From: Stutzerimonas kunmingensis
GTDB lineage: Bacteria > Pseudomonadota > Gammaproteobacteria > Pseudomonadales > Pseudomonadaceae
Assembly (NCBI RefSeq): GCF_014764705.1
Contig: NZ_JACXXG010000022.1
Location: 1 to 64,000, forward strand
DNA length: 64,000 bases
Direction: 5' to 3'
Every line of letters begins with the position of its first letter. Positions within the stretch are counted from its first letter, which is position 1. The notes below the pieces were generated by a model. It was given only the letters and a program-made list of their open reading frames with translations, did not search any database and was not told the DNA's origin. Shown one piece after another: positions 1 to 8,737 of the stretch. The translations under genes and the position numbers were made by a program.

Positions 1-565
1 GCCAGTCCGGCAGCTGCTGCGACCAGGTGGCTTCGGCGAAGGTGTAGCTGGAGGCGCCGAGCACCGCGACGAACACCTGCGCCTGGCGGATCTCGCCGCT
101 GTGCCGGTCGATCACCGGCACCGTCTGCCCGGCGTAGTCGACGAACAACTTCTCGCCGACGCGATGTTCCTGGCGCATCACCACGTCCAGCTTGCCCTGC
201 CAGGCCCGGTAGTGCTCGCAGAACCAGCTGTACTGAAAACCCTGCGGCTGGCTCAGGCGATACTCCTGCCAGAGCAGCGCCAGGGTCACGCCGGGGCGAC
301 GCAGCTCGGCGTGCACCCAAGACCAATCAGGCAGTGGCCGCTGCTCACTGGGCACCGCAGGGGCCAGTGGGAACAGTTGCTGTTCCAGTTCGGAATCGGA
401 CAACGAGCAGGGCCAGGCTAGACCGCTGGCGGCAAAGCGACAGAGGTAATCACCGGCACTGCTGTGGCCTATGCCCAGACTGCGGGAGATCTTACGGACA
501 GACAGCCCGCAATCGAACTTGAGGCGCAACACCTCACGGATTTTACGCATGGACAAACGCTCCAC
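1..565 (-). CDS. istA: IS21-family transposase IstA, N-terminal part
   Basis: The minus strand is open from a GTG at 565 (or an in-frame ATG at 550) to the window edge, about 188 residues. The translation starts ERLSMRKIREVLRLK and has an N-terminal helix-turn-helix (GLSVRKISRSLGIGHSSAGDYL). Further on it enters the start of the DDE integrase core with KLFVDYAGQTVPVID, where the Asp of DYAG is the expected first catalytic acid, followed by QVFVAVLGASSYTF. This matches IS21/IS408-type IstA. The gene continues left, where istB would be expected. There is no internal stop, so this end may be intact. Confidence 0.88.
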   Translation of the reverse strand, partial: MERLSMRKIREVLRLKFDCGLSVRKISRSLGIGHSSAGDYLCRFAASGLAWPCSLSDSELEQQLFPLAPAVPSEQRPLPDWSWVHAELRRPGVTLALLWQEYRLSQPQGFQYSWFCEHYRAWQGKLDVVMRQEHRVGEKLFVDYAGQTVPVIDRHSGEIRQAQVFVAVLGASSYTFAEATWSQQLPDW

Positions 566-635
566 GACGACCTCTCTGCTTCGAAAAAGAGGTCGATGGT
601 AGTGAATAAATCCTGCGTAGCTGCCTGCCTGGAAA

Positions 636-750
636 GTGTCCGGATGGCCGTGGAATCGGTGTCCGGATGCTCGTGGAATGAGTGTCCGGATCAGCGTGGA
701 ATCACTGTCCGGATGTGCGTGGAATGGGTGTCCGAGTCAGCGTGGAATCC
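636..750. repeat. Five 23-bp direct repeats at the IS21 end
   Basis: Imperfect copies begin at 636, 659, 682, 705 and 728 with a constant period of 23 bp. Each has the form gtgtccggatNNNcgtggaat. They lie between the istA start and the outer end of the element and are probable transposase binding sites. Confidence 0.85.
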
Positions 751-807
751 GCAAGGGAGCCTTCATCTGGGTTGCCTCCAGCCTGCGTCATCCCTGACCT
801 CGTGAAT

Positions 808-832
808 GTTATCCACCGAAGCTGTGGATAAC
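808..832. promoter_or_regulatory. Inverted pair of DnaA-box-like sequences
   Basis: gttatccac at 808-816 and gtggataac at 824-832 form a perfect 9-bp inverted repeat with a 7-nt spacer. The right arm read on the minus strand is a consensus DnaA box (TTATCCACA) and the left arm matches 8 of 9. No dnaA, dnaN or AT-rich unwinding element is nearby, so oriC is unlikely. The rest of the gene-free stretch 751-1153 holds only this pair and the terminator at 1115-1145. Confidence 0.45.
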
Positions 833-1114
833 CTTGTGAACAGTTTATGGATGGTTGCCGCTAAGGCCCTGTTTACGGGGCCGCCCAACAGATCGGTGTT
901 TTTTTATCCAGCCGCTTAAGGCCTTAAGAATCAATAGGTTACGATCATGCTGAAATTGTATTGAAACATGCCTGTAGGACACGCCACGATCTATTCCGAA
1001 TGTGCATAACCACGGATTGTCAATGCCTTTACAAGCACTTTGACTGACGACGACACAGGGCGTTCGAACTTCCGGGGCCTAGGAATTGACGGAAGAACAT
1101 CCCACGTGAGAATC

Positions 1115-1145
1115 AAAAAAGAGGTCGATCATTGCGATCGACCTC
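1115..1145 (-). terminator. Rho-independent terminator of the comEA-like gene
   Basis: A 10-bp perfect stem, gaggtcgatc / gatcgacctc, with a 5-nt loop (1121-1145) is followed on the minus strand by a run of six T (1120-1115). It lies just past the stop of the comEA-like gene. Confidence 0.85.
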
Positions 1146-1153
1146 CCAAAACC

Positions 1154-1465
1154 TTACTGAATGCTGAGCTGCCCACGAATCTTGTCGAGGGTCGCCGAGC
1201 CGATGCCTTTTACCTCGAGCAGCTCATCTACCGAGCTGAACGGGCCATGCTCTTCCCGATAAGCGATGATTGCTTTTGCCTTGGTTTCACCGATGCCTCT
1301 CAGCTCACGGGAAAGCGTCTCAGCATCGGCAGCATTGAGGTTCACTGGGGCCGGGGCGACAGCCACAGCTGTCGGGGCAGGTTGTGCCTGAGTGGCGGCA
1401 TAGCCACCGAAAGAAAAGCCGGAGAGTACGGCGAATGCCGCAGCGGCAAGAATAGCTTTACGCAT
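1154..1465 (-). CDS. ComEA-family helix-hairpin-helix protein
   Basis: This 103-aa protein has an N-terminal signal peptide (MRKAILAAAAFAVLSGFSFGGYA) and then a short Ala/Pro-rich linker. The C-terminal ComEA-type tandem HhH domain contains VNLNAADAETLSRELRGIG and ELLEVKGIGSATLDKIRG. Proteins of this type bind dsDNA in the periplasm; ComEA takes part in DNA uptake in competent bacteria. Short stand-alone forms are common in pseudomonads and their role is less clear. I chose the ATG at 1465 because AAGGAC sits 6 nt upstream. It has its own terminator and is separated from flgL by another terminator, so it is probably transcribed alone. Confidence 0.85.
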   Translation of the reverse strand: MRKAILAAAAFAVLSGFSFGGYAATQAQPAPTAVAVAPAPVNLNAADAETLSRELRGIGETKAKAIIAYREEHGPFSSVDELLEVKGIGSATLDKIRGQLSIQ

Positions 1466-1551
1466 AATCACGTCCTTATGAAAACCAAAGTATTCGTTCG
1501 CGGGACTTCCTGCTCCGCGTCAGCCAATCTAGTCGCCTGCCAGCTGATGTC

Positions 1552-1582
1552 AAAAACGAGGTTGCATATTTGCGAACCTCGT
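1552..1582 (-). terminator. Rho-independent terminator of the flgF-L operon
   Basis: The stem cgaggttcgc / gcaacctcg around a short loop (1557-1581) is followed by five T on the minus strand (1556-1552), immediately after the flgL stop codon. Confidence 0.85.
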
Positions 1583-1587
1583 CAAGC

Positions 1588-2811
1588 TCAGCGCATGGCG
1601 TTGAACAGATTCAGGCCGCTGATCTTTACATAGCTCTGCTGCGTAGCCTCAAGGATGACGGTCTGGAACGACAGCCGGGACAGCGCCTCTGCGTAGTCCA
1701 GCTCACGCAGCTCGGCCTGGACCGATTTGTTAACCAGAGCCACGTCCTCGTTGTCGGTCTGCGTTGTTTCGATCACGTTCAGACGCGCGCCGATGTTGCC
1801 GCGAGCGGCGTCGACGCTGATCATGCCGTGGTCAAGGTTGGTGAGACTTACTGCCACGGCGTCGCGGATATCGGAGCCAGTAGAGGTAGAACTATTAAGC
1901 GCTTTGCGTAACCCGGCGATGGTTTCGAGGATGCCTTGTTTAGCATTGCCGCTCTCAGGAATAGTTACTGCTTCACCTGCCGTCGGGGTACCACTGATAA
2001 AAAGCGTCACGCCACCCGCCACCACCTTGGTTTCAATATCAGGATCGTCATTCAAAACCCCTTTACCCACCTCAACATTGTTGCTGTCGGTTACAACGAA
2101 ACCAGGGCCTGACGCGTTGAAAGTGATCGTCAGCGGACTCCTGTCTGCAAACGCAACCTCATCAGTTACCTGAGCTTGCGAGAACTTCAGGTTTGACCCA
2201 GGTCCTGGCGGCGCCAGGCTAGAGCTTGGCTCCCCCAAGCGTGCAGCGTTAGTGACAGCCTCGAAAATGGATTTGCCACTGTCGCTAATCGGAATGCTGA
2301 GCGAGCTCGCAATCTGCAACTTCCGCTGCCCCTCGTCTCCCTGATAGCTATAGCTACCGTCCCCTGAACGAACGAACGGCTGAGTCTTACCCTGAAAGCC
2401 AGAGAACAGGTACTCGCCGCGGGCATTGCGGGTGTTCATCAGTGACAGCAGCTCGTCCTCGCGTTCAGTCAGCTCGGCTGCAATCGACTTCCGGTCTTCC
2501 GCACTCAGGCCACCATTGCCCGCCTGTACGGCAAGCTCTCGCACTCGCTGCAGAACGGTATTAACCGAGTTGAGCGTCACCTCCTCTTGGGTAAGGCTGT
2601 TCTTCGCCGCAGTCAGGTTGGAGTTGTACTGGCTCAGGACGTTCTGCTGCTGGTCCAGCTGGAGCAAACGCACCGACGCAACCGGGTCGTCGGCCGGCGT
2701 AAGGATGCGATTGCCGGTACTGATCTGCTCCTGAGTGCGGGTCGCATTGGCGTAGTTGCGCTGCAGTCCGGCGACGCCGTTATTGAATGCTTGCAGGGTG
2801 GAAATGCGCAT
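1588..2811 (-). CDS. flgL: Flagellar hook-associated protein 3 (hook-filament junction)
   Basis: This 407-aa protein forms the second junction ring between hook and filament, assembled after FlgK and exported by the flagellar type III system. It has the flagellin-like N-terminus (MRISTLQAFNNGVAGLQRNY ... QEQISTGNRILTPADDP) and a flagellin-like C-terminal helix ending SYVKISGLNLFNAMR. The variable middle domain is typical in length for pseudomonads. It is the last gene of flgFGHIJKL, 11 nt after flgK. The flagellin genes that often follow flgL in Pseudomonas are not next to it here. Confidence 0.95.
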   Translation of the reverse strand: MRISTLQAFNNGVAGLQRNYANATRTQEQISTGNRILTPADDPVASVRLLQLDQQQNVLSQYNSNLTAAKNSLTQEEVTLNSVNTVLQRVRELAVQAGNGGLSAEDRKSIAAELTEREDELLSLMNTRNARGEYLFSGFQGKTQPFVRSGDGSYSYQGDEGQRKLQIASSLSIPISDSGKSIFEAVTNAARLGEPSSSLAPPGPGSNLKFSQAQVTDEVAFADRSPLTITFNASGPGFVVTDSNNVEVGKGVLNDDPDIETKVVAGGVTLFISGTPTAGEAVTIPESGNAKQGILETIAGLRKALNSSTSTGSDIRDAVAVSLTNLDHGMISVDAARGNIGARLNVIETTQTDNEDVALVNKSVQAELRELDYAEALSRLSFQTVILEATQQSYVKISGLNLFNAMR

Positions 2812-2822
2812 AAGGCGACCTA

Positions 2823-4823
2823 TTACCTGAAGGAGCTGATCAATGTATCGAACAAGGAGCGGGCAACTTGAATGATCTGGGCCGAAGCGTTGTAGTACTG
2901 CTCGAACTTGATCAGGTTGGCGGCTTCCTCGTCCAGGTTCACAGCCGAGAGTGAATCGCGGTTGTCCGTAGCCTGCTTGAGAATCGAGCCCGTTGCCTCG
3001 CTATCCATCCGTGCCTGTGCCGTCAGCGTACCGACACGCTCGACCAGTTCGCCGTAGCCATCGGTAAAACTAGCGCCGGAGATGGTTTTGCCCGTAGCGT
3101 CAACGGTAACCCCGACGGTTTGTTTGCTCTGCAGGTCGACCAGTTTCAAAGCATTCCGATTATCGGACACCCCGCTGCTGTTGAAGCTCAGAGAGAAGCC
3201 ATCTCCAGTCTGCGGTCTCCCCCCGAGGGAGAGCTGGAACCTGTAGGTCTCGCCGCCTGACGTGTAGGCGAGGTTAACGGTGTTGGTACTGCCAGAGACA
3301 AAAGATGGCGCTGGGGTTACTGCATTCCCGGCCGCATCCACATAAGACCAGTTGGCCGGAAGCGGGTCACTGAGTGAATAGCTCTTGCCATCGGGACTCA
3401 GAGTTACATCAAAGGAAAGATTTGCCGCGCCAAGTACCGTCTTGTCGATAGGTGACGGGCCAGCGATCAAGTCCGGCTGACCAATGACCCCGGTACCACC
3501 ATTCTGCAACTCGCTCTCTGCGCGCATTGGGGCCGCGAAAGCTAGCTGATCGGCCTGATCAAGGTCTATGGCAATACCACTTGCAGCTCGCCGGGTAGGC
3601 ATCACCGTGTAGCTGGTAACGCTCGGGTCAGCGGGTACAGAGATGCTGAAGCCCAGCTCGGCGATTGGCGAGTCAACCGGATGGGTACCGGCCAACCAGG
3701 CTCCACCGGACGGACGAATACGAAACGTACCTGCCGAGACGAACTCCACTTGATAGTCGCTGGCAGTCAGCTTGGAAGCGTCGGTGATACTTACATCGAT
3801 TCCCGTCGGGAAGCTGCGTTTATCGACTAGATCCGCCGAATTGATGTCCTTGAACAGATCTACGCCTACGTTACCTTTCAGATCCAGCCCCTGCCCCAGC
3901 TGAGTATTTACCTGATCACTGACGGCCAGCGAAAGGCGCCCCAGGGAATTCATGGTCGAATCCAGCACTTCCTCGCGATAGCGAATCAGGCCGCCGAGTT
4001 CGCCGCCGGTAATCTGCGAGGTGATGCCCTGCCGCGAGCCACCGCTGATGAACTGCACTTCATGACGGTTCGGGTCGCCCTGCCCTGGCACGACCTCCAG
4101 CTTGGCTACCGTACTGCCCACGACCAGCGGCTGGCCGCTGCCGATGAATACGTTGAAGCTACTGTCATCCTGAGGAACAACCGTCACGCCGATGTAGCCC
4201 GACAACTGCCGAACAGCCTCATCGCGAGCGTCGAGCAGATCGTTCGGCTGCTTACCATTGGCCGCAGCGATGGCAATAGCCTCGTTGAGGCTACCGATGC
4301 TGCCTGCCAGACGATTCACCTGATCGGTGACAGCGGACATCTGCTTGTTGGTGAAACTGTTCTGCTCGGAAAGTCGGTCGTATACGGTATTGAAACGCCG
4401 CGCCAATCCCTCAGCCTCCGCCAGCACCAGCTGACGCGCCGGGATATTCGCCGGGTCCTCGGCAGCTGTCTGCAAGGCCGAGAAAAACTTTTGCAGCGAA
4501 GGCGTGATACCGGTGGTGGTGCCAGCCAGCAATGAATCGAGCTGATCGATCTGGCTTTTGTAAGCCTTGACATCACTGTTCAGCGATGTGCTGCTACGCA
4601 GCTGGCTGGTGAGGAATTCGCTGTAGGAGCGACGCACGTCTACCAGCGAGGTACCCGATCCAATGTAACCGGCACCGCTGAACTGCGGCGAGCGTGTCGC
4701 CTGGCTCGCATCCTGGCGGCTATAGCCAGGCGTGTTGACGTTCGTGATGTTGTGTCCGGTGATGGAAAGTTGGGTTTTGCTGGCAGACAGGCCGGAAAGG
4801 CCAATGCTCAATAGGTCAGCCAT
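2823..4823 (-). CDS. flgK: Flagellar hook-associated protein 1
   Basis: This 666-aa protein makes the first hook-filament junction layer. The N-terminus has the rod/hook signature (LLSIGLSGLSASKTQLSITGHNITNVNTPGYSRQ). The C-terminus carries the conserved SAVNLDEEAANLIKFEQYYNASAQIIQVA motif. It lies between flgJ (4 nt away) and flgL (11 nt) in one operon and has GAGG upstream of its ATG. The central domain is Ser/Thr-rich and variable, as usual for the family. Confidence 0.96.
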   Translation of the reverse strand: MADLLSIGLSGLSASKTQLSITGHNITNVNTPGYSRQDASQATRSPQFSGAGYIGSGTSLVDVRRSYSEFLTSQLRSSTSLNSDVKAYKSQIDQLDSLLAGTTTGITPSLQKFFSALQTAAEDPANIPARQLVLAEAEGLARRFNTVYDRLSEQNSFTNKQMSAVTDQVNRLAGSIGSLNEAIAIAAANGKQPNDLLDARDEAVRQLSGYIGVTVVPQDDSSFNVFIGSGQPLVVGSTVAKLEVVPGQGDPNRHEVQFISGGSRQGITSQITGGELGGLIRYREEVLDSTMNSLGRLSLAVSDQVNTQLGQGLDLKGNVGVDLFKDINSADLVDKRSFPTGIDVSITDASKLTASDYQVEFVSAGTFRIRPSGGAWLAGTHPVDSPIAELGFSISVPADPSVTSYTVMPTRRAASGIAIDLDQADQLAFAAPMRAESELQNGGTGVIGQPDLIAGPSPIDKTVLGAANLSFDVTLSPDGKSYSLSDPLPANWSYVDAAGNAVTPAPSFVSGSTNTVNLAYTSGGETYRFQLSLGGRPQTGDGFSLSFNSSGVSDNRNALKLVDLQSKQTVGVTVDATGKTISGASFTDGYGELVERVGTLTAQARMDSEATGSILKQATDNRDSLSAVNLDEEAANLIKFEQYYNASAQIIQVARSLFDTLISSFR

Positions 4824-4826
4824 GAT

Positions 4827-5999
4827 TTAGCCTCTGGTCCGCATGGCGGGCACCGAATTCGCGTCGGCAACGGTCTGGTAAGTCTGCATCTTGCGGGCGA
4901 TCTGGCTGATCTTGCGCGCGTATTGTGGGTCGGTGGCGTAGCCGGCTTTCTGCAGCTCCTTGACGAAGCGTTCCGAATCGCCGGTATTGCTCGCCACCTG
5001 AATGGCGGTCCGATAACGGTCGTTGTTTTCCAGCAGGCTGACGAAGTCGTCGAAGCTCTGCTCGAACGAATCGTAGGCGCGGAAGCCCGCTCTCTCGCGG
5101 GTTGCCGTACCGTTGACGTACTCGGTGGTCATCACGGTAGCCGACTCCCCTTTCCACCCGGTCGCCTTGATGCCGAACAGGTTGTGGCTGTTGCTGCCGT
5201 CCTTCTGACGGATCATGGATTTACCCCAGCCGGTCTCCAGCGCAGCTTGTGCGACCAGGAAACGCGGCTCGATGCCCAGGCGTTCGGCCGCCTTCTCTGC
5301 CATGGGCAGCATGGTGGCGATGAACTCTTCGGACGAATTGAACCGCGTCTTGCTCGGCGCGTTGGGCGCACTTTTCTCGACACCATTGACGACCAACGGC
5401 TTGTCCTTGGGGGGCACGAACGCCGTGGCGGGTTTCCAATCGAGGTCGACCAGAGGCTGCGCACCTTCTGCGGCAGGTTTCTGCGCAGTCGCCGATACAT
5501 CTGCCACTTGCCGCTCGATCGCCCGGCCTGGTAACGCAAGACGACGCTGATTCAGCAACCGGGAATCATCTCGTGCGGACTCGACGGCAGCGGCCGGCTT
5601 GCTCGGCCATGCGGCCCCTTCGGTCTGCGCAACCTGAGCAAACGGATTGTTGCGTGTCGCGGTTTCGGTCTGCTTGCTCAACTGGCGCACCAGTACGTCC
5701 GCCAGCCCGATGCCGCCGCCTTCCTTCGAAAGACTGACAGACAGCTGCTGGTCATACATATCCTGGTATTGCTTGCTGGCCTGACTGTTCAGCGGGTTGT
5801 CCTTGGCCAGCACTTCGGTTGCCGAACGCATCGACTTGAGCATTTCGTTGAGGAACAACGACTCGAACTCCTGCGCAACCTTGCGCACGTTCTCCTCACC
5901 GTCCCGATCCTTGCCAACCTTGAGCTGGCTGAGGCGATTGAGGTCGTTGTAGCTGCCGCTGTCGAGGCCGCGCGCTCCGCTTCCGAGACGATTTTCCAT
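4827..5999 (-). CDS. flgJ: Flagellar rod assembly protein / peptidoglycan hydrolase
   Basis: This 390-aa two-domain protein caps the growing rod and cuts peptidoglycan so that the rod can pass. Residues ~30-110 form the rod-binding domain (VRKVAQEFESLFLNEMLKSM). A Pro/Ala-rich linker follows. The C-terminal ~150 residues are a glucosaminidase-type domain with AALETGWGKS (catalytic Glu) and NLFGIKA. The length is close to that of other Pseudomonas FlgJ and longer than the enterobacterial protein because of the linker. It sits between flgI and flgK in the operon. Confidence 0.95.
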   Translation of the reverse strand: MENRLGSGARGLDSGSYNDLNRLSQLKVGKDRDGEENVRKVAQEFESLFLNEMLKSMRSATEVLAKDNPLNSQASKQYQDMYDQQLSVSLSKEGGGIGLADVLVRQLSKQTETATRNNPFAQVAQTEGAAWPSKPAAAVESARDDSRLLNQRRLALPGRAIERQVADVSATAQKPAAEGAQPLVDLDWKPATAFVPPKDKPLVVNGVEKSAPNAPSKTRFNSSEEFIATMLPMAEKAAERLGIEPRFLVAQAALETGWGKSMIRQKDGSNSHNLFGIKATGWKGESATVMTTEYVNGTATRERAGFRAYDSFEQSFDDFVSLLENNDRYRTAIQVASNTGDSERFVKELQKAGYATDPQYARKISQIARKMQTYQTVADANSVPAMRTRG

Positions 6000-6009
6000 A
6001 TCCCTGCCC

Positions 6010-7113
6010 TTAAATCACGATCAGGTCGGCTTGCAGAGCGCCAGCCTGCTTCAGTGCTTCAAGAATGGCCATCAGGTCGCTGGGCGCAGCGCCCACCTGA
6101 TTCACCGCCCGGACGATCTCATCTAGCGTGGTACCTGGGCCGAACTTGAACATCGGCTTGGCTTCCTGATCGGCTTTTACCTTGCTGTTGGGTACGACGA
6201 CGGTCTGACCATCCGAGAAGGGCTCCGGCTGGCTCACCTGTGGATCTTCGCTGATGGTGACGGTCAGGCTGCCGTGGGTAACGGCGGCAGGCTGCACCCG
6301 CACGTTCTGGCCGATCACGATCGTCCCGGTACGCGAATTGATGATGACCTTGGCCACGGCCTGGCCAACCTCTACTTCGAGATTTTCCAGAATCGACAGG
6401 TAGTCCACGCGCTGACTCGGATCCAGCGGCGCGGTCACGCTGATCGAGCCGCCGTCGAGCGCCTGCGCTACACCCGGACCTAGCAGGTCGTTGATCTGAT
6501 CGACGATGTTCTTGGCCGTGGTGAAGTCCGGACGGTTGAGATTCAGCGTCAGTGTATTGCCCTGATTGAAGCCGCTCGGCACCGGCCGTTCGACCGTCGC
6601 GCCACCAGGGATCCGGCCAGCCGACGGCGAATTGACGGTGATCCGCGAGCCATCGGCGCCACCGGCATCGAAGCCTCCTACCACCAGGTTGCCCTGGGCG
6701 ATGGCGTAGACGTTGCCGTCGATACCCTTCAGCGGCGCCATCAACAGGCTGCCGCCACGCAGGCTCTTGGCGTTACCGATAGACGAGACGGTGATGTCGA
6801 TGGTCTGTCCCGGCTTGGCGAACGGTGGCAGTTCGGCATGAATCGACACCGCCGCGACGTTCTTCAGCTGAATGTTGCCACCGGCCGGCACCTTGATGCC
6901 GAACTGGGCCAGCATGTTGTTGAAGGTCTGCACGGTGAACGGCGTCTGGGTGGTCTGGTCACCGCTACCGTTCAAGCCGACAACCAGGCCGTAGCCGATC
7001 AACTGGTTGCTACGAACACCATGGATGGTCGCGACATCCTTCAGACGCTCGGCATAGGCAGAAGCACCAATGGCGAGCAATCCGAGAAAGACGATGGCTT
7101 TTCTAATCATCAT
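6010..7113 (-). CDS. flgI: Flagellar P-ring protein
   Basis: A Sec-exported protein of about 367 aa that assembles the P-ring around the rod in the peptidoglycan layer. The N-terminal signal peptide ([21 protein letters not shown]) is followed by the family-defining [32 protein letters not shown]. The C-terminus [33 protein letters not shown] is typical. An upstream in-frame start exists at 7134, but AAGGAC lies 4 nt before the ATG at 7113, and the signal peptide begins there. Confidence 0.95.
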   Translation of the reverse strand: MMIRKAIVFLGLLAIGASAYAERLKDVATIHGVRSNQLIGYGLVVGLNGSGDQTTQTPFTVQTFNNMLAQFGIKVPAGGNIQLKNVAAVSIHAELPPFAKPGQTIDITVSSIGNAKSLRGGSLLMAPLKGIDGNVYAIAQGNLVVGGFDAGGADGSRITVNSPSAGRIPGGATVERPVPSGFNQGNTLTLNLNRPDFTTAKNIVDQINDLLGPGVAQALDGGSISVTAPLDPSQRVDYLSILENLEVEVGQAVAKVIINSRTGTIVIGQNVRVQPAAVTHGSLTVTISEDPQVSQPEPFSDGQTVVVPNSKVKADQEAKPMFKFGPGTTLDEIVRAVNQVGAAPSDLMAILEALKQAGALQADLIVI

Positions 7114-7121
7114 AATGTCCT

Positions 7122-7832
7122 TCAGAACGGCCAAAGAGGGCTAACGAAGAAACGACTCAGCCATCCCGGCTGGCTCGCATCAGCAAAAGCGCCTGTGCCG
7201 GAGTAAGTAATGCGTGCATCAGCCACGCGCGTGGAAGAAACGGTGTTATCAGTGGAGATATCGTCCGATCGCACAAGACCGGCAATACGTACAAGCTCAT
7301 CGCCCGTGTTGAGCGTTAGCCACTTCTCACCTCGCACAGCTAGGATGCCGTTGGGCAACACGTCGGAAACGGTGACGGTGATGGAGCCGGAAAGACTGTT
7401 GCTCTGGCCTGCCTGGCCGGAGCCATTAGTCGAGCTGGAACCACCGAATTGCGTATCCAACGAAAGCGGACCGCCATTACGAAGAAGCCCCGCAGCGGGG
7501 TTATTCACGCTTACAGCGTTGCCCAAGAGCGACGTAAGCCCCATCTCCACATCGCTGGCTTTGGAAATCTTCGAGCTGGCATTCTTGCTCGCTTGGGTTC
7601 GCTCATTGAGCGTAATAGTAATGATGTCCCCGACGCGAAATGCCTTGCGGTCATCGTAGAGATTGGTCTCGAAGCCTGCCTGATAGATCGCGCCGTTGTT
7701 CTGCGCCGCTGGCAGCGGCGTGCGAGGCTGCACCGGTGCATAGTACGGGTCATTCGGTTTCGGCGCAGGAGCAACACATCCGGCCAGCGCCAGGGCGGAC
7801 GACATCGACACAACGATCAGCAAACGGCTCAT
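7122..7832 (-). CDS. flgH: Flagellar L-ring lipoprotein
   Basis: A 236-aa outer-membrane lipoprotein that forms the L-ring bushing. It starts [19 protein letters not shown], a lipoprotein signal with lipobox LAGC and acylated Cys18. Family motifs include [21 protein letters not shown] and [22 protein letters not shown] prefer the ATG at 7832 over the GTG at 7838 because GAGG is about 6 nt upstream of it. It lies 8 nt from flgI. Confidence 0.95.
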   Translation of the reverse strand: MSRLLIVVSMSSALALAGCVAPAPKPNDPYYAPVQPRTPLPAAQNNGAIYQAGFETNLYDDRKAFRVGDIITITLNERTQASKNASSKISKASDVEMGLTSLLGNAVSVNNPAAGLLRNGGPLSLDTQFGGSSSTNGSGQAGQSNSLSGSITVTVSDVLPNGILAVRGEKWLTLNTGDELVRIAGLVRSDDISTDNTVSSTRVADARITYSGTGAFADASQPGWLSRFFVSPLWPF

Positions 7833-7916
7833 AAACACCTCAAGCCATGACAGGCCATCGAAACTACTGCGAGCAGCACAAGGCGTGCGTGCCCGTATAC
7901 AACGGCGAACGCGCGA

Positions 7917-8702
7917 TCAGAGCTGCTGCGTAACGAATGACAGCATCTGGTCGGCGGTGGATATGACCTTGGAATTCATCTCGTAGGCGCGTTGGGTGGT
8001 GATCATGTTCACCAGTTCCTCAACGACGCTGACGTTGGAGTTTTCCAGGGTGTTCTGCAGCACCGTGCCCAAACCGTTGAGGCCCGGCGTACTCACCTGC
8101 GGTGCACCACTGGCGGCAGTTTCCAGGAACAGGTTGCTGCCCATCGCCTGAAGACCTGCCGGGTTGATGAAGTCGGCCGTCTGCAGGTTGCCGATGATCT
8201 GCGGCTGCGGATTGCCCACGGTGGTCACCGAGACAGTTCCGTCCTCGCCCACGGTGAAGGTCTGGGTCTCCGGCGGTACCACGATGGCCGGCTCCAGCGC
8301 ATAGCCGTTGGAGGTCACCAATTGGCCATCGGAGCTCAGATGGAAGCTGCCGTCACGGGTGTAGGAAACCGTGCCATCGGGCAGCAGCACCTGGAAGAAA
8401 CCGCGACCGTTGACCGCCATGTCCAGCGGCTGCTCGGTGGTCTGCAGGCTACCGGCGGTGAAGATCTTCTGCGTGCCGGTCACCCGCACACCGGTACCCA
8501 GCTGAAGGCCGGAGGGCAGTTCACTGTCCTGGCTGGACTGACCGCCAGGCTGACGGCGAATCTGATAGAGCAGGTCCTGAAACTCGGCACGGTCACGCTT
8601 GAAGCCGGTGGTAGAAACGTTGGCCAGGTTGTTGGAAATGGTCGTCAGGTTCATGTCCTGGGCGGACAGTCCGGTCTTGCTGACCCAAAGTGCTGGAAGC
8701 AT
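7917..8702 (-). CDS. flgG: Flagellar distal rod protein
   Basis: This 261-aa protein is the distal rod. The N-terminus MLPALWVSKTGLSAQDMNLT plus TTISNNLANVSTTGFKRDRA, and the C-terminus VVEELVNMITTQRAYEMNSK, are the paired rod/hook signatures. GAGGAG precedes the ATG. The length is canonical. It lies between flgF and flgH. Confidence 0.96.
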   Translation of the reverse strand: MLPALWVSKTGLSAQDMNLTTISNNLANVSTTGFKRDRAEFQDLLYQIRRQPGGQSSQDSELPSGLQLGTGVRVTGTQKIFTAGSLQTTEQPLDMAVNGRGFFQVLLPDGTVSYTRDGSFHLSSDGQLVTSNGYALEPAIVVPPETQTFTVGEDGTVSVTTVGNPQPQIIGNLQTADFINPAGLQAMGSNLFLETAASGAPQVSTPGLNGLGTVLQNTLENSNVSVVEELVNMITTQRAYEMNSKVISTADQMLSFVTQQL

Positions 8703-8737
8703 GAGCTTTCTCCTCGTGCGCCGCCGGCGCCACGCTA

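Larger units (their letters stand above)
1..750 (-). mobile_element. IS21-family insertion sequence, one end (cut by the window edge)
   Basis: A partial istA reads leftward off the window, and five 23-bp direct repeats lie just upstream of it at 636-750. Multiple subterminal repeats at the ends are usual for the IS21 family (IS408/IS1162 type). The outermost repeat ends at about 750, so I place the element end there. The exact terminal base and any target duplication cannot be fixed because the other end is outside the window. Confidence 0.8.

Noticed and set aside
808..832. Replication origin (oriC) suggested by DnaA boxes
   Set aside because: Only two boxes, no AT-rich unwinding region, no dnaA/dnaN/gidA neighbours.
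1040..1633. 197-aa plus-strand open frame
   Set aside because: Runs antisense through the comEA-like gene and across two terminators.
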